Below, in pieces: positions 1-10,481 of a DNA stretch of 64,000 bases (positions within the stretch are counted from its first letter, which is position 1; each line of letters opens with the position of its first letter). Source of the DNA: Aureimonas sp. SK2. GTDB lineage: Bacteria; Pseudomonadota; Alphaproteobacteria; Rhizobiales; Rhizobiaceae. The notes under the pieces were generated by a model that was not told the origin of the DNA, searched no databases, and saw only the letters and a program-made list of their open reading frames with translations. The DNA lies in contig NZ_JAPZDS010000003.1 of assembly GCF_029813115.1 (NCBI RefSeq), forward strand, positions 186,001 to 250,000, read 5' to 3'. A program made the translations under genes and the position numbers.

Positions 1-289
1 TTCCGTCGATGGGATCGACGATGATGGAGAGGTCGGCCTCGCCGATCTTGGCGAGGAGCGCCGGATCGGCGGCGACGCTCTCCTCGCCGACGAAGAGCGC
101 ATCCGGAAAGGCCCCACCGCAAGCCGCCTTGATGAAGCGCTCGGCGCTCTCGTCGGCTTCCGTCACGAGGTCGATCGCGGACGTCTTCTCGCGGATGTCG
201 CCTTCGCCGAGCCGGCGGAAGCGCGGCATGACCTCCGCCTTGGCGGCGTCGCGCAGGATGGTGGCAAGCGTATCGATGTCGAAGGTCAC
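1..289 (-). CDS. Inositol monophosphatase family protein (3' end outside window)
   Basis: Only the N-terminal 96 residues are visible; the gene runs off the left edge. The GEES motif (about residues 68-71) and DPIDG (92-96) are the metal-binding signatures of the Mg-dependent inositol monophosphatase / 3'(2'),5'-bisphosphate nucleotidase superfamily. The start is a GTG at 287-289 that overlaps the ttcA stop codon (GTGA), so the two genes are probably translationally coupled. The substrate cannot be decided without the C-terminal half. Confidence 0.8.
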   Translation of the reverse strand, partial: MTFDIDTLATILRDAAKAEVMPRFRRLGEGDIREKTSAIDLVTEADESAERFIKAACGGAFPDALFVGEESVAADPALLAKIGEADLSIIVDPIDG

Positions 290-1167
290 GGTGTCTCGTC
301 CGATCGGGGCTGGAGGCTGGCGAAGTCGAAGAGCGCAGGGTCGAGGAGATGGCTCGGCCGCACGTTGGCGAGCGCCCGGCCGATCGTCTCGCGGCGGCCG
401 GGGAAGCGCGATTCCATATCCGATAGGAACGCCTTCATGGCGTTGCGCTGGAGCCCATCCTGGCTGCCGCAGAGGTCGCAGGGGATGATGGGAAAGCGCA
501 TGGCGCTCGCAAAGCGCGCGAGGTCGTCCTCGGCCGAGCGGATCAGCGGACGCAGCACGAGGAGGTCGCCCTCGTCGTTGAGGAGCTTACCCGGCATGGC
601 CGAGAGCTTGCCGCCGTGGAACAGGTTGAGGAAGAAGGTCTCGAGGCTATCGTCGCGGTGGCGGCCGAGCACCAGAGCCTCGCAGCCCTCCTCCCGCGCG
701 ATGCGGTAGAGGTTGCCCCGGCGCAGGCGCGAGCAGAGCGAGCAGTAGGTGGCGCCCGTCGGCACCTTTTCCTTCACGATCGAATAGGTGTCCCGGTACT
801 CGATCCGGTGCGCGATGCCGTTGGCGGTGAGCCAGTCGGGGAGGACGTGCTTGGGGAAGTTCGGCTGGCCTTGGTCGAGGTTGCAGGCCAGGAGATCGAC
901 CGGCAGCAGGCCGCGCCACTGGAGGTCAAGAAGCAGCGCCAGCAGCGAATAGGAATCCTTGCCGCCCGAGATCGCCACCAGCCAGCGCGCGCCGGGCCGG
1001 ACCATGGCGTGCGTCTCGATGGTCTCGCGCATCTCGCGCAGGAGCCGCTTGCGCAGCTTCTTGAAGGAGACCGAGTCCGGCACCTCGCGGAACAGCGGGT
1101 GCGCCCCGCCGCTGTCGGCGGTCTCGGCCGCCTCGTCGAGAGGCTGGTTCGGCGCGTCGTCCAGCAT
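286..1167 (-). CDS. ttcA: tRNA 2-thiocytidine(32) synthetase TtcA
   Basis: Encodes 293 residues. TtcA thiolates cytidine 32 of certain tRNAs in an ATP- and Fe-S-dependent reaction in the cytosol. The PP-loop ATP-pyrophosphatase motif SGGKDS lies near residue 69. Two CxxC pairs (CSLC and CDLC) are the expected ligands of the [4Fe-4S] cluster. The last codons overlap the GTG start of the inositol-monophosphatase-like gene, so both likely share a transcript. rpsD lies upstream, separated by a terminator. Length and motifs are ordinary for the family. Confidence 0.93.
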   Translation of the reverse strand: MLDDAPNQPLDEAAETADSGGAHPLFREVPDSVSFKKLRKRLLREMRETIETHAMVRPGARWLVAISGGKDSYSLLALLLDLQWRGLLPVDLLACNLDQGQPNFPKHVLPDWLTANGIAHRIEYRDTYSIVKEKVPTGATYCSLCSRLRRGNLYRIAREEGCEALVLGRHRDDSLETFFLNLFHGGKLSAMPGKLLNDEGDLLVLRPLIRSAEDDLARFASAMRFPIIPCDLCGSQDGLQRNAMKAFLSDMESRFPGRRETIGRALANVRPSHLLDPALFDFASLQPRSDETP

Positions 1168-1209
1168 GGGTTCCGGTCCTCGTTTCGGGCTTCGCTTAAC
1201 AAGCGGGGC

Positions 1210-1241
1210 CGAAAAACAAAAGGCCGCCCGGAGGCGGCCTT
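1210..1241 (-). terminator. Rho-independent terminator after rpsD
   Basis: A 9-bp perfect stem (1220-1228 with 1233-1241) and a CGGA loop are followed, on the minus strand, by a T-rich tract (1210-1219). It sits 28 bases past the rpsD stop and separates rpsD from ttcA. Confidence 0.8.
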
Positions 1242-1269
1242 CTCGTCCGTTTCGCAGATGGCGAACCGA

Positions 1270-1887
1270 TCAGCGCGAGTAGAACTCGACGACCAGGTTC
1301 GGCTCCATCACGACCGGGTACGGCACGTCGCCGAGGCCCGGAACGCGCTGGAACGTCGCGACCATCTTGGAGTGATCCGCCTCGATGTAGTCCGGCACGT
1401 CGCGCTCGGCGAGCTGGGTCGCCTCGATGAGGACGGTGAGCTGCTTCGACTTCTGGCGAACCTCGATCACGTCGCCGGCCTTGCAGCGGTACGAACCGAT
1501 GTTGGTGCGAACGCCGTTGACGTTGACGTGGCCATGGTTGACGAACTGGCGGGCGGCCCAAATCGTCGGCACGAACTTCGCGCGGTAGACGATCGCGTCG
1601 AGACGCGACTCGAGCAGGCCGACCAGGTTCTCCGAGGTGTCGCCACGACGACGGGCGGCTTCCTCGTAGGTCTTGCGGAACTGCTTCTCGGAGATGTCGC
1701 CGTAGTAGCCCTTGAGCTTCTGCTTGGCGCGCAGCTGCGTGCCGAAGTCGGACATCTTGCCCTTGCGGCGCTGGCCGTGCTGGCCCGGGCCGTACTGGCG
1801 GCGGTTCACCGGGGACTTCGGACGGCCCCAGATGTTCTCGCCCATGCGGCGATCGATTTTGTACTTGGAAGACTCGCGCTTTGACAT
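1270..1887 (-). CDS. rpsD: 30S ribosomal protein S4
   Basis: Encodes 205 residues, the normal size for alphaproteobacterial S4. S4 is a primary 16S rRNA-binding protein that nucleates the 30S body. The N-terminus begins [14 protein letters not shown], as in related species, so the ATG at 1885-1887 was preferred over an in-frame ATG four codons upstream and over longer extensions. The C-terminal half contains the S4 RNA-binding fold ([11 protein letters not shown] onward). The gene is monocistronic with its own terminator. A strong GGGAAA purine stretch precedes the start. Confidence 0.96.
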   Translation of the reverse strand: MSKRESSKYKIDRRMGENIWGRPKSPVNRRQYGPGQHGQRRKGKMSDFGTQLRAKQKLKGYYGDISEKQFRKTYEEAARRRGDTSENLVGLLESRLDAIVYRAKFVPTIWAARQFVNHGHVNVNGVRTNIGSYRCKAGDVIEVRQKSKQLTVLIEATQLAERDVPDYIEADHSKMVATFQRVPGLGDVPYPVVMEPNLVVEFYSR

Positions 1888-2020
1888 CGCATTTCCCATA
1901 GGATGAGGCGCGCGGACCACCCGCGACGCCAGGAAACGCGCCCTCCTTTGTCCGGCCTCTCGGCCGGACCGACAGGGCCGCCGAACGAAGCGCACGGCAT
2001 GCCCACGGGACACGTAAAAA

Positions 2021-2048
2021 TGAAACCGGCGGACCTTCCGATCCGCCG
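2021..2048 (-). terminator. Probable terminator after the Pmp3-like gene
   Basis: A 7-bp GC stem (2027-2033 with 2042-2048) is followed on the minus strand by a run containing five Ts (2016-2020 region). It lies about 50 bases beyond the stop of the 52-residue membrane protein. Confidence 0.5.
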
Positions 2049-2095
2049 ATGCGCAGTCCCTATTGGCCGAGGCTCCAGAAGTCAAGCCGAACCGA

Positions 2096-2254
2096 TCACT
2101 TGCGGGCGATCACCCAGACGGCGTGGACGATGCCGGGGATGTAGCCAAGGAGCGTCAGGATGACGTTGATCCAGAAGTGCTTGCCGAGGCCGACCTCCAT
2201 GAAGACGCCGAGCGGCGGCAGGAGGATGGCGAAGATGATCTTGATCAGGTCCAT
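2096..2254 (-). CDS. YqaE/Pmp3 family membrane peptide
   Basis: Encodes 52 residues forming two hydrophobic helices joined by a short loop (GKHFWIN). The pattern of PPLGVF in the first helix and [13 protein letters not shown] in the second is typical of the Pmp3/YqaE (UPF0057) proteolipids of the cytoplasmic membrane, which are often stress-induced and help keep membrane potential. The exact role in bacteria is unclear. The gene stands alone between rpsD and a secreted protein and has its own probable terminator. Confidence 0.88.
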   Translation of the reverse strand: MDLIKIIFAILLPPLGVFMEVGLGKHFWINVILTLLGYIPGIVHAVWVIARK

Positions 2255-2376
2255 GGATCGGTCCGTTGGGTTTGCGTCCGCCTAACGAACGAGAGCACGT
2301 CGCATCCGTTCCCTACGGCGTCCCGGTGCGTTGGTCCCGACCACCCACTTCGCAGCCATGCAGAGGGAGACCTCCG

Positions 2377-2892
2377 ATGTCCAATGCAGCCCGTGCCGTT
2401 CTCCTCGCTTCCCTGTTCGTCCCCACCTCGGCGCTCGCCGATGCCGAGTATCTCGCGCGCTTCGACGGTGCCTTCCGCGGCACCGGTTCGGTGCAGCGCG
2501 AGCAGGACACCTCGCCCCGGCGCGTGAATTGCAGCGTGGAGGGAAGCCAGCCCTCCGCCAACCGCCTGCGTATCGCCGGGGTCTGCCGCGCGGCTGTGAT
2601 CGTGCGGCGCGAGATCGGCGCGGACATCCGGTTCGATCCGGCGAGCGGGCAGTTTTCCGGCTCCTACACGGGGTCCACCAAGGGCGTGTCGCGCCTCTCC
2701 AACGGACGGTTGCGGGGCGACACGCTGACCTTCACCCTCACCTACCCCGTTACGGTCCACGGCGACCGGACCGCGACCATGGCGATCCGCAACAGCGGGA
2801 ACGGCACCTTCGCGCTCACCGTCACCGACGACGTTGACGGCACGCCGCGTCGCACCTCCGATATTATGCTTCGGCGCGGCTCACGCGGATAA
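2377..2892 (+). CDS. Secreted protein of unknown function
   Basis: Encodes 171 residues. The first 20 form a Sec signal peptide ending in TSALA before DAEYLARF. The start ATG at 2377 has a GGGAG element upstream; an in-frame extension to 2266 would bury the signal peptide. The mature part is rich in Thr, Gly and Arg and looks like a small beta-sheet domain. I do not recognise the family. The last 12 bases overlap the 3' end of convergent murI. Confidence 0.7.
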   Translation: MSNAARAVLLASLFVPTSALADAEYLARFDGAFRGTGSVQREQDTSPRRVNCSVEGSQPSANRLRIAGVCRAAVIVRREIGADIRFDPASGQFSGSYTGSTKGVSRLSNGRLRGDTLTFTLTYPVTVHGDRTATMAIRNSGNGTFALTVTDDVDGTPRRTSDIMLRRGSRG

Positions 2893-3672
2893 GGTCGAAA
2901 GGCCGAACCCCCGGATCAGGGATCGCGTCGCCGCGTCGGGCTCGCCTCGGGTGAAGATCGCGCGGTCCGGCCCCGTGGGCAGCTCGCCTGCCGGCGGCGG
3001 GAGAAGCGACAGGGCGCGGCGGGCGATGGCTTCGGCGGGGTCGAGCCAGTCCACCGGCCAAGGCGCCGTCTTGCGCATGCGGTTGGCGAGGAAAGGGTAG
3101 TGTGTGCAGGCCAGCACGACGATATCGGTGCGCCGCCCGCGGTCTTCGATGAAGCAGGGCGCGATCTCGGCGGCCACGGCATCCTCTTCCACGAATCCGT
3201 GTCGCATGTAGCTCTCGGCCAGCGCGGCGAGGCGGACGCTGCCGACGAGATTCACCTCACATTTCGACGCCCATTGCGTGATGAGGTCGCGCGTGTACTG
3301 GCGCTTCACCGTGCCGGGCGTGGCCAGAACCGAGACGAGCCCGGAGCGCGTGCGCTCGGCCGCCGGCTTGATCGCGGGAACGGTGCCGACGAACTCCATG
3401 TGCGGGAAGGCGGCGCGCAGATCGCCCAGCACCAGCGTCGAGGCCGTGTTGCAGGGGATCATGCAGAGCGCCGGGTCGTGCTCGGCGAGAAGCTGGCCGA
3501 ACAGGCCGACGATGCGGGTCCGAAGCGCTTCCTCCTCCCAGTCCCCATAGGGGAAGGCCGCGTCGTCCGCGACGTAGACGAAGCGGCGCTCGGGCATCAG
3601 GACGCGCGCCTCGCGCAGCACTGTCAGCCCGCCGATGCCGGAATCGAAGAGGAGGACCGGCCTGTCGGTCAT
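2881..3672 (-). CDS. murI: Glutamate racemase
   Basis: Encodes 263 residues. MurI converts L-glutamate to D-glutamate for peptidoglycan. The N-terminal [10 protein letters not shown] carries the conserved Asp-Ser pair. The two catalytic cysteines are in CNTAS and CTHYPFL. The ATG at 3670-3672 overlaps the trmJ stop codon (ATGA), which fixes the start and indicates translational coupling. A longer in-frame extension upstream lies inside trmJ and is not real. Confidence 0.93.
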   Translation of the reverse strand: MTDRPVLLFDSGIGGLTVLREARVLMPERRFVYVADDAAFPYGDWEEEALRTRIVGLFGQLLAEHDPALCMIPCNTASTLVLGDLRAAFPHMEFVGTVPAIKPAAERTRSGLVSVLATPGTVKRQYTRDLITQWASKCEVNLVGSVRLAALAESYMRHGFVEEDAVAAEIAPCFIEDRGRRTDIVVLACTHYPFLANRMRKTAPWPVDWLDPAEAIARRALSLLPPPAGELPTGPDRAIFTRGEPDAATRSLIRGFGLSTLSA

Positions 3673-4442
3673 TTCGAGCCCTTCTCGATGCGGTATTCGA
3701 AGGCCCGCAGCACCCCTCGCAGCATGCGCACCTCGGCGTCGGAGAAGCCGGCGCGGGTCAGCATGATCCGCAGATTGTGCACCATCGATTCCCGCTTCTC
3801 CGGCGGGAAGAAGAAGTTCGTCGTGTCGAGCGACGCTTCCAGGTGATCGAACAGGCGGTAAAGGTCTTCCTTGGCCGCCGGCACGATCTCGGGCGCCTGG
3901 AAACGCGGCGCGGCGCCCTCGCCGAGGCCCGACTTCATCCACTCGTAGCTCATCAGAAGCACGGCCTGGGCGATGTTCAGCGAGGCGAAGGCCGGGTTGA
4001 CGGGGAAGGTCACGATCTCGTCGGCGAGGTCGACCTCCTCGTTGGACAGGCCGAACCGCTCGCGCCCGAAGAGGATGCCTGCGCCCTGGCTGGCAGAGAT
4101 CCGCGCCCGAAGTTCGCCGCCTGCCTCCTCCGGCCCGCGCACCGGCTTGATCGAGTATCTCGGACGCGCGGTCGTGGCGAGGAGGTAGGTGAGATCGGCG
4201 GCGGCGTCCTGCACGCTTTCGAACAGGCGCACGGCGTCGATGACATGGTCGGCGCGCGAGGCGCTGGCGCGGGCCTTCACGTTCGGCCAGCCGTCACGCG
4301 GGTTGACGAGGCGCAGGTCGTCCAGGCCGAAATTGGCCATGGCCCGCGCCACCATGCCGATGTTCTCGCCGAGCTGCGGCTCGACCAGGATGATGGCGGG
4401 ACCGCCGGTCCGGTTCTCGTCGCTTCTGTTGGTGCCGGCCAA
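3669..4442 (-). CDS. trmJ: tRNA 2'-O-methyltransferase, TrmJ-like (SpoU family)
   Basis: Encodes 257 residues. The SPOUT family motifs are visible: an N-terminal [20 protein letters not shown], a middle [17 protein letters not shown], and a C-terminal knot segment [15 protein letters not shown]. TrmJ methylates the ribose of tRNA position 32 using S-adenosylmethionine. It is coupled to murI by a 4-base overlap. The family is clear; the precise nucleotide target is inferred from homology. Confidence 0.88.
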   Translation of the reverse strand: MAGTNRSDENRTGGPAIILVEPQLGENIGMVARAMANFGLDDLRLVNPRDGWPNVKARASASRADHVIDAVRLFESVQDAAADLTYLLATTARPRYSIKPVRGPEEAGGELRARISASQGAGILFGRERFGLSNEEVDLADEIVTFPVNPAFASLNIAQAVLLMSYEWMKSGLGEGAAPRFQAPEIVPAAKEDLYRLFDHLEASLDTTNFFFPPEKRESMVHNLRIMLTRAGFSDAEVRMLRGVLRAFEYRIEKGSK

Positions 4443-4548
4443 GTCCGCCCGTCCTCGCTCGTCTGTGATTGCAGCGCACGATTATCCGAAGGAAGGGACC
4501 CGCGCAAAGGCCTGCGCGGCTTTGCTCCTCATGGGTGCGATGCTATAG

Positions 4549-4579
4549 CCCCGGCATCATGCCGGGGGCGGCCGCCCCC
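4549..4579. other. GC-rich hairpins in the icd leader
   Basis: A 7-bp stem with ATCAT loop (4549-4567) is followed at once by a 16-bp perfect palindrome (4564-4579). They share bases, so the two structures are mutually exclusive. They lie 57-87 bases before the icd start. A role in icd expression is possible but not shown. Confidence 0.4.
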
Positions 4580-4635
4580 TTCATTCGAAAGCGCCCGCCC
4601 CTTCCTGACGGGCGCGCTCCCAGGGGAAAACAGCG

Positions 4636-5850
4636 ATGGCGAAGATCAAGGTCCAGAATCCGGTCGTGGAGCTCGACGGCGACGAGATGACCCGGATCAT
4701 CTGGCAGTACATCAAGGACAAGCTGATCCACCCCTATCTCGACATCGACCTCGAGTACTACGACCTGTCCGTCGAGAACCGCGACGCCACCGGCGACCAG
4801 GTGACGATCGATTCCGCCAACGCGATCAAGAAGCACGGTGTCGGCGTGAAGTGCGCCACGATCACCCCCGACGAGCAGCGCGTCGAGGAGTTCAAGCTCA
4901 AGAAGATGTGGAAGTCGCCGAACGGCACGATCCGCAACATCCTCGGCGGCGTGATCTTCCGCGAGCCGATCATCATGAAGAACGTGCCGCGTCTCGTGCC
5001 GGGCTGGACCCAGCCGATCGTCGTCGGCCGCCATGCCTTCGGCGACCAGTATCGCGCGACCGACTTCAAGTTCCCCGGCAAGGGCACGCTGTCGATCAAG
5101 TTTGTCGGCGAGGACGGTGAGGTCATCGAGCACGAGGTCTACCAGGCGCCCTCCGCCGGCGTCGCGCTGGCCATGTACAACCTTGACGAGTCGATCCGCG
5201 AGTTCGCGCGCGCCTCGTTCAACTACGGCCTCCTGCGCAACTTCCCGGTCTACCTGTCGACCAAGAACACGATCCTGAAGGCCTATGACGGCCGCTTCAA
5301 GGACATCTTCCAGGAGGTGTTCGACGCCGAATTCAAGGCCGAGTTCGACAAGCGCAAGCTCACCTACGAGCACCGCCTGATCGACGACATGGTCGCCTCG
5401 GCGCTGAAGTGGTCGGGCGGCTATGTCTGGGCCTGCAAGAACTACGACGGCGACGTGCAGTCCGACATCGTGGCGCAGGGCTTCGGCTCGCTCGGCCTGA
5501 TGACTTCGGTGCTGATGACGCCGGACGGCAAGACCGTCGAGGCGGAAGCCGCCCACGGCACCGTGACGCGCCACTACCGCCAGCACCAGAAGGGCCAGGA
5601 GACCTCGACCAACTCCATCGCCTCGATCTTCGCCTGGACGCGTGGCCTCGCGCACCGCGCCAAGCTCGACGACAACGCCGAGCTGAAGCGCTTCGCCGAC
5701 ACGCTGGAGAAGGTCTGCATCGACACCGTCGAGGCCGGCCACATGACCAAGGATCTCGCGCTCCTGATCGGTCCGGACCAGCCCTGGCTCTCCACGACCG
5801 GCTTCCTCGACAAGATCGACGAGAACCTGAAGAAGGCGATGGCGGCCTAA
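4636..5850 (+). CDS. icd: NADP-dependent isocitrate dehydrogenase
   Basis: Encodes 404 residues of the eukaryote-like (homodimeric, IDP/type II) family used by rhizobia, not the E. coli type. The enzyme oxidatively decarboxylates isocitrate to 2-oxoglutarate in the citric acid cycle. The N-terminus [19 protein letters not shown] and the substrate segment [12 protein letters not shown] are diagnostic. [11 protein letters not shown] is part of the NADP site. A GGGGAAA element precedes the start and a strong terminator follows, so the gene is monocistronic. Confidence 0.97.
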   Translation: MAKIKVQNPVVELDGDEMTRIIWQYIKDKLIHPYLDIDLEYYDLSVENRDATGDQVTIDSANAIKKHGVGVKCATITPDEQRVEEFKLKKMWKSPNGTIRNILGGVIFREPIIMKNVPRLVPGWTQPIVVGRHAFGDQYRATDFKFPGKGTLSIKFVGEDGEVIEHEVYQAPSAGVALAMYNLDESIREFARASFNYGLLRNFPVYLSTKNTILKAYDGRFKDIFQEVFDAEFKAEFDKRKLTYEHRLIDDMVASALKWSGGYVWACKNYDGDVQSDIVAQGFGSLGLMTSVLMTPDGKTVEAEAAHGTVTRHYRQHQKGQETSTNSIASIFAWTRGLAHRAKLDDNAELKRFADTLEKVCIDTVEAGHMTKDLALLIGPDQPWLSTTGFLDKIDENLKKAMAA

Positions 5851-5878
5851 GCCTCTCGCCTTACTTTGCAAGACACGA

Positions 5879-5908
5879 GGCCCGGTGCACCACGCACCGG
5901 GCCATTTT
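5879..5908 (+). terminator. Terminator after icd
   Basis: A 10-bp perfect stem (5879-5888 with 5894-5903), ACCAC loop and ATTTTC tail lie 28 bases past the icd stop. Confidence 0.85.
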
Positions 5909-5999
5909 CGTGCGCGGCTTGAACTACTTGTGACAGTCCTGACGGAACGGCGGGGGCGAACCTTTGTTGGTCGGGCACGAAACAGCCACGGAGACTTCT

Positions 6000-6365
6000 A
6001 TGAAGCCGAAGATTGCCGCCACCCTCCTCGCCGGCTCTATGCTCTGGGCCGCCGCCGCCAGCGCGCAGACCGCCCTCGTGGAGGTGCCGGACGCGACCAT
6101 CGTGCCGCCCTTCAACATCGCGGCCGGCCTTCTCGACGATATCGACGTTTATACCGCCGAGGGCGTCGAGGTTGGAGACGTGGAGGAGATTCTCGGGCCG
6201 GATGCCAACACGCCGACGCATCTCGCCGTCGACTTCGACAATCAGGCGGGCTTCGCCGACCGCGACGTCTTGGTGCCGATCGAAGCCTTCACGCTAGACG
6301 CCAATCGCCTGATCATCTCGTTGACGCCACAGGCGGTGGCCGAACTGCCGACCTGGGACGACTGA
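6000..6365 (+). CDS. Secreted PRC-barrel domain protein
   Basis: Encodes 121 residues. A Sec signal peptide covers about residues 1-23 (ends AAASAQ). The rest fits a PRC-barrel fold (DIDVYTAEGVEVGDVEEIL, then VLVPIEAFTL), a small beta-barrel that is common in alphaproteobacterial exported proteins. The ATG at 6000 has GGAGAC upstream and restores the signal peptide; the in-frame extension to 5964 does not. It stands alone; the substrate or partner is unknown. Confidence 0.75.
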   Translation: MKPKIAATLLAGSMLWAAAASAQTALVEVPDATIVPPFNIAAGLLDDIDVYTAEGVEVGDVEEILGPDANTPTHLAVDFDNQAGFADRDVLVPIEAFTLDANRLIISLTPQAVAELPTWDD

Positions 6366-6390
6366 TCCGGCCGAACGCCGGAACCAGAAA

Positions 6391-6415
6391 GGCCGGCTCG
6401 ATGCCGGCCTCTTCC
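6391..6415. terminator. Shared terminator between the PRC protein and alaS
   Basis: A 7-bp perfect GC stem (6391-6397 with 6403-6409) has a TCGAT loop with AAA on the left flank and TCTTCC on the right. It lies between convergent genes and could serve both strands. Confidence 0.65.
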
Positions 6416-6425
6416 GTATTCGGGG

Positions 6426-9080
6426 TCAGGCAGCGAGCTTCGCCTCGATCGCGGCGATCGCTTCGTCGGCCCTGTCCGCATCCGGACCGCCGGCCTGGGC
6501 CATGTCCGGACGGCCGCCTCCGCCCTTGCCGCCGATCGCTTCCGACGCAGCACGGACGAGATCGACCGCACTGAACCGGCCGGTCAGATCGGCGGACACG
6601 CCGACGACGATACTGGCCTTGCCGTCCGCCACGCCCACGAAGGCGACGACGCCGGAGCCCAGACCCGACTTCACCTCGTCCACCAGACCCTTGAGGTCCT
6701 TGGCGGCCACGCCGTCGAGGACGCGGCCGACGAAGGAGACGCCGCCGATCTCCTTGGGCGCCGAAGAGGACGCCGAACCGTCGCCAGCCAGCGCCAGCTT
6801 CTTCTTCGCCTCGGTCAGCTCGCGCTCCAGACGGCGGCGCTCCTCGACGAGCGATTCCACGCGCTCGGTGATCTCGGCCGGACCGACCTTCAGCGAGGCG
6901 GCGATCCGGCGGACGCGGGCATCCTGCTCCAGGAAGTAGTCGCGGGCTGCGGCGCCCGTCAGCGCCTCGACGCGGCGCACGCCGGCGCCGACGGCGCTTT
7001 CCGAAACCACATGGACGAGACCGATATCGCCGGTCGCGCGGGCATGGGTGCCGCCGCAGAGCTCGATCGAGTAGGCGGCCTTGGCGCTGCCCTCTTTCGC
7101 GCCACCCATCGAGACGACGCGCACCTCGTCGCCGTACTTCTCGCCGAACAGCGCCATGGCGCCGAGCGCGATCGCGTCGTCCACGGCCATCAATCGCGTT
7201 TCAACCGGCGTATTCTCGCGGATCACGTCGTTGGCGAGCGCCTCGATGCGGGCCAGTTCGTCCGCTTCGACGGGCTTCGGGTGCGAGAAGTCGAAGCGCA
7301 GGCGGTCGGGCGAGACCATGGAGCCCTTCTGGGCGACGTGGGTTCCCAGCACTTCGCGCAGACCCTCGTGCAGGAGATGCGTCGCGGAATGGTTGGCGCG
7401 GATGCGGGTGCGGCGGTCGTGATCGACGGCGAGTTCCAGCGCCGCTCCCTTTCGCAGCGTGCCCTCGGCCACCTTGCCGCGATGGATGAAGAGGCCGTCG
7501 GCCACCTTCTGCGTGTCGGTGACCGTGAATCGGACGCCCTCGCCCTTCATCGTGCCGGTGTCGCCGACCTGGCCACCGGACTCGGCATAGAAGGGCGTCT
7601 GGTTGAGGACAACGGCGACCTCCTGCCCGGCCTCGGCGCTCTCCACCTCCTTGCCGTCCCGAACCAGCGTCAGGACCTGTCCCTCGGCGGTCTCGGTGTC
7701 GTAGCCGAGGAACTCGGTCGCGCCGTCGCGCTCGCGGATCGAGAACCAGATCGTCTCGGCGGCCGCCTCGCCGGAGCCCGCCCAGCTTGCGCGGGCCTCA
7801 GCCTTCTGACGCTGCATGGCGGCGTTGAAGGCGTCGAGATCGACGCCGACGCCGCGCGCACGGAGAGCGTCCTGCGTCAGGTCGAGAGGGAAGCCGTAGG
7901 TGTCGTAGAGCTTGAAGGCGGTTTCGCCGTCGAGCATGTCGCCCTGGCCCAGCGAGCCGGAGGCGTCGTTGAGGAGCGAGAGGCCGCGGTCGAGCGTCGT
8001 GAGGAAGCGCTTCTCCTCCAGCTTCAAGGTCTCGGAAATCAGCGCCTCGGCGCGGACGAGCTCCGGGTAGGCGCGGCCCATCTCGGCGACCAGCGTCGGC
8101 AGGATCTTGTAGATCACCGGCTCGCGGGCGCCCAGCAGCTTCGCGTGGCGCATCGCGCGCCGCATGATGCGGCGGAGGACGTAGCCGCGACCCTCGTTGG
8201 ACGGCAGGACGCCATCGGCGATCAGGAAGGCCGTGGCGCGCAGGTGGTCGGCGATGACGCGGTGCGACGCCAGCGCGTCGCCCTCGGCACGCGAGCCGAT
8301 CGCTTCCTCGACGGCCGCGATCAGGCGGCGGAAGAGGTCCGTCTCATAGTTCGACGTGACACCCTGGAGAATGGCGGCCATGCGCTCGAGGCCCATGCCG
8401 GTGTCGATGGACGGGCGCGGCAGGTTCAGGCGCTCGCCGGGCGAGACCTGCTCGAACTGCATGAAGACGAGGTTCCAGAACTCCAGGAAGCGGTCGCCGT
8501 CTTCCTCGGCCGAGCCTGGAGGTCCGCCCCAGACGCTCTCGCCCTGGTCGTAGAAGATCTCCGAGCACGGCCCGCAGGGGCCGGTCTCGCCCATGGTCCA
8601 GAAGTTGTCGGAGGTCGGGATGCGGATGATGCGCTCGTCGGAGAAGCCGGCGATCGACTTCCAGAGCTTGGCCGCTTCGTCGTCCTCGGAATAGACGGTG
8701 ACGAGGAGGCGCGACTTGTCGAGGCCGAACTCCTTTGTGACGAGATTCCAGGCGAGGCTGATCGCCTCCTCCTTGAAATAGTCGCCGAAGGAGAAGTTGC
8801 CGAGCATCTCGAAGAAGGTGTGATGCCGGGCGGTGTAGCCGACGTTGTCGAGATCGTTGTGCTTGCCGCCGGCGCGAACGACCTTCTGCGCGGTGGTCGC
8901 GCGGGTGTAGGGGCGCTTCTCCAGGCCGGTGAAGACGTTCTTGAACTGGACCATTCCGGCGTTCGTGAACATCAGCGTCGGATCGTTGCGCGGCACCAGC
9001 GGCGAGGAGGCGACCGGCTCGTGCCCGTTCTTCGCGAAATACTGGAGGAACGTCGACCGGATCTCGTTCACGCCGCTCAT
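6426..9080 (-). CDS. alaS: Alanine--tRNA ligase
   Basis: Encodes 884 residues, the normal length. The N-terminal class II aminoacylation domain starts at [11 protein letters not shown]. The editing domain has the zinc site [11 protein letters not shown] (HxxxH) with CGGTH downstream. The C-terminal oligomerisation part with [15 protein letters not shown] (DHHA1 domain) is complete. In many alphaproteobacteria alaS follows recA; here recA lies about 13 kb away, with the phn locus between them. Confidence 0.97.
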   Translation of the reverse strand: MSGVNEIRSTFLQYFAKNGHEPVASSPLVPRNDPTLMFTNAGMVQFKNVFTGLEKRPYTRATTAQKVVRAGGKHNDLDNVGYTARHHTFFEMLGNFSFGDYFKEEAISLAWNLVTKEFGLDKSRLLVTVYSEDDEAAKLWKSIAGFSDERIIRIPTSDNFWTMGETGPCGPCSEIFYDQGESVWGGPPGSAEEDGDRFLEFWNLVFMQFEQVSPGERLNLPRPSIDTGMGLERMAAILQGVTSNYETDLFRRLIAAVEEAIGSRAEGDALASHRVIADHLRATAFLIADGVLPSNEGRGYVLRRIMRRAMRHAKLLGAREPVIYKILPTLVAEMGRAYPELVRAEALISETLKLEEKRFLTTLDRGLSLLNDASGSLGQGDMLDGETAFKLYDTYGFPLDLTQDALRARGVGVDLDAFNAAMQRQKAEARASWAGSGEAAAETIWFSIRERDGATEFLGYDTETAEGQVLTLVRDGKEVESAEAGQEVAVVLNQTPFYAESGGQVGDTGTMKGEGVRFTVTDTQKVADGLFIHRGKVAEGTLRKGAALELAVDHDRRTRIRANHSATHLLHEGLREVLGTHVAQKGSMVSPDRLRFDFSHPKPVEADELARIEALANDVIRENTPVETRLMAVDDAIALGAMALFGEKYGDEVRVVSMGGAKEGSAKAAYSIELCGGTHARATGDIGLVHVVSESAVGAGVRRVEALTGAAARDYFLEQDARVRRIAASLKVGPAEITERVESLVEERRRLERELTEAKKKLALAGDGSASSSAPKEIGGVSFVGRVLDGVAAKDLKGLVDEVKSGLGSGVVAFVGVADGKASIVVGVSADLTGRFSAVDLVRAASEAIGGKGGGGRPDMAQAGGPDADRADEAIAAIEAKLAA

Positions 9081-9682
9081 GGGAAACCCTTAACGCTTCG
9101 GTAGGATCGCAGCGAGAATACGCCGCAGCGCCAGCCTTTTAGCGATGGGCCGGAACCCTGTCCATGCTGGCGCGCGCTGTGCTGCATGGATATGCCGAAA
9201 CGCCCGCACCGCTGATCGCGGCCGGGGTGATGGGGTGGTTGCGTCTCGTGCCGCCGTTCCTTGGAACGGGCGACGGGCCGCCGGAGGCGAACCTCTGTGG
9301 GTGGTGTGTATAAGTGGTCCGCCTCCGGCGACCCGCGCGGTGGTTGCGGTTCCGGACCGGGATGCGAAGCCGGCCCTGGCCTTTTGTTCGGGGATTACGC
9401 AGGGCGTCTCGGCCCGATGCGGCGGCGGTCTCTCACCCCGCTTGCCTTGGGCTGTCTCCAACGCCGAGTTTTCCGAGAGCCGCCTCGTTTTGGGCAGCCA
9501 ACCCCCATGTGCCGAAAGGAACCGTCCGGGCCACGCCTCCTCCGGCAGGAGACGCGTCGCGGACACCGCTCGCCACCCCTCCGAACGATCCCGGTGATCA
9601 TTCGCGCCCATTCGATGGGGCGGCGATGAAGGGAGGTTAGGCGAGAGGGCCACGGGTGCGGAAAAGACGGGGAAACAAAGGG
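9081..9682. other. 602-bp spacer without a supported gene
   Basis: Several overlapping ORFs cross this stretch on both strands, but none has a family resemblance, a good ribosome binding site or typical composition, and they conflict. The one clear structure is an 11-bp perfect inverted repeat (CGCCGGAGGCG, 9279-9289 and 9320-9330) around a 30-base interior. No tRNA or known small RNA was recognised. The promoters of alaS (left end) must lie here. Confidence 0.55.
9279..9330. repeat. 11-bp perfect inverted repeat in the alaS-phnF spacer
   Basis: CGCCGGAGGCG (9279-9289) and its exact complement (9320-9330) flank 30 bases that are less GC-rich than the surroundings (TGTGTATAAGTGG). It could form a hairpin in RNA or a cruciform; no T tract follows. 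Confidence 0.45.
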
Positions 9683-10402
9683 TCAGGGGCGGAACACGAG
9701 TTCCATGCGATCCGCCGGGAAACGTGAGCGCATGGCCTGGATGGGCCGGCAGTCGGCGTCCACGTCCACCGCCGCGGACACGAGCACGATGGCGTCGGGC
9801 GGCAGATGCAGGTGCTCGGCGTCGATCGGCTGCACGTGCTCGGCGGTGATTCGTGTTTCCAGCCGGCGGTAGTCCAGGAGACCGTGGAGTTTCAGCGCCT
9901 CGGTGACGGAGCCTGTCTCGGCATAGTGCCGGACGATTGCGGGAAAGCGATCCGCCGGAAAAAAGCCCGTGGAAACGGAAAGCGGGAGGCCGTTGGCCAC
10001 GGACAGCGTATCCAGGCGGAACAGCGGGGCACCGGTCGCGCAGTCGAGCATGGCGGCGAGCGCCTTGTCCGCCCGCACCGATTCCGAGCGGATCAGGCGC
10101 CCGGCGGGCCTTTGACCATGCGCCGTCACGTTCTCGGAGAATCGCGTGCGGGGACCGACGGGATAGGACAGGCGCGGCGACGCCGCGTTGACGAAGGTTC
10201 CCCGCCCCCGTTCGGAGCGCAGAAGGCCTTCCGCCGCCAAGGACTGGATCGCCCGGCGCACCGTATGGCGGTTCACGGCATAGCGCTCGGCAAGTTCCGT
10301 CTCGGGAGGCAGGCGATCCCCGAGCGCGCCCTCGGCGATCCCGACGCGCAGACGATCGGCGACGCGCCGCCAGAGGGTGACGCCCTCGTCCGTATCGTTC
10401 AT
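9683..10402 (-). CDS. phnF: GntR/HutC-family phosphonate operon regulator PhnF
   Basis: Encodes 239 residues. The N-terminal winged helix-turn-helix (LPPETELAERYAVNRHTVRRAIQSLAAEGLL, about residues 32-62) is of the GntR type and the C-terminal half is a UTRA ligand-binding domain. It is transcribed away from phnG. PhnF proteins repress phosphonate genes and are released by an unknown metabolite. A matching 12-bp palindrome lies between the two genes. The ATG start at 10400-10402 leaves a normal-length protein. Confidence 0.92.
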   Translation of the reverse strand: MNDTDEGVTLWRRVADRLRVGIAEGALGDRLPPETELAERYAVNRHTVRRAIQSLAAEGLLRSERGRGTFVNAASPRLSYPVGPRTRFSENVTAHGQRPAGRLIRSESVRADKALAAMLDCATGAPLFRLDTLSVANGLPLSVSTGFFPADRFPAIVRHYAETGSVTEALKLHGLLDYRRLETRITAEHVQPIDAEHLHLPPDAIVLVSAAVDVDADCRPIQAMRSRFPADRMELVFRP

Positions 10403-10429
10403 TCCGCACGCTCCGCTGCAGCTTGCCAG

Positions 10430-10464
10430 CCGTCATAGGGGTGTCATCGACGCAAGGCTATACC
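10430..10464 (+). promoter_or_regulatory. Pho box and -10 element of the phnG operon
   Basis: CCGTCAT-AGGG-GTGTCAT (10430-10447) matches the PhoB consensus of two CTGTCAT half-sites spaced by 4 bases, with one mismatch in each. Eleven bases further is TATACC (10459-10464), the spacing known for PhoB-activated promoters, where the box replaces the -35. The site is seen in the sequence; phosphate control is inferred from the motif and the gene content. Confidence 0.7.
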
Positions 10465-10481
10465 GGAGCCGTTCAGTGCAG

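Noticed and set aside
616-1884. 422-codon plus-strand ORF across ttcA and rpsD
   Set aside because: Antisense shadow of two well-supported genes; the GC-rich third positions leave the opposite frame open.
7011-9104. 697-codon plus-strand ORF
   Set aside because: Antisense to alaS, Arg/Val/Leu/Asp-rich with no family resemblance.
9090-10436. 448-codon minus-strand ORF through the spacer and phnF
   Set aside because: Out of frame with phnF, which has clear GntR and UTRA domains; the spacer part has no recognisable domain.
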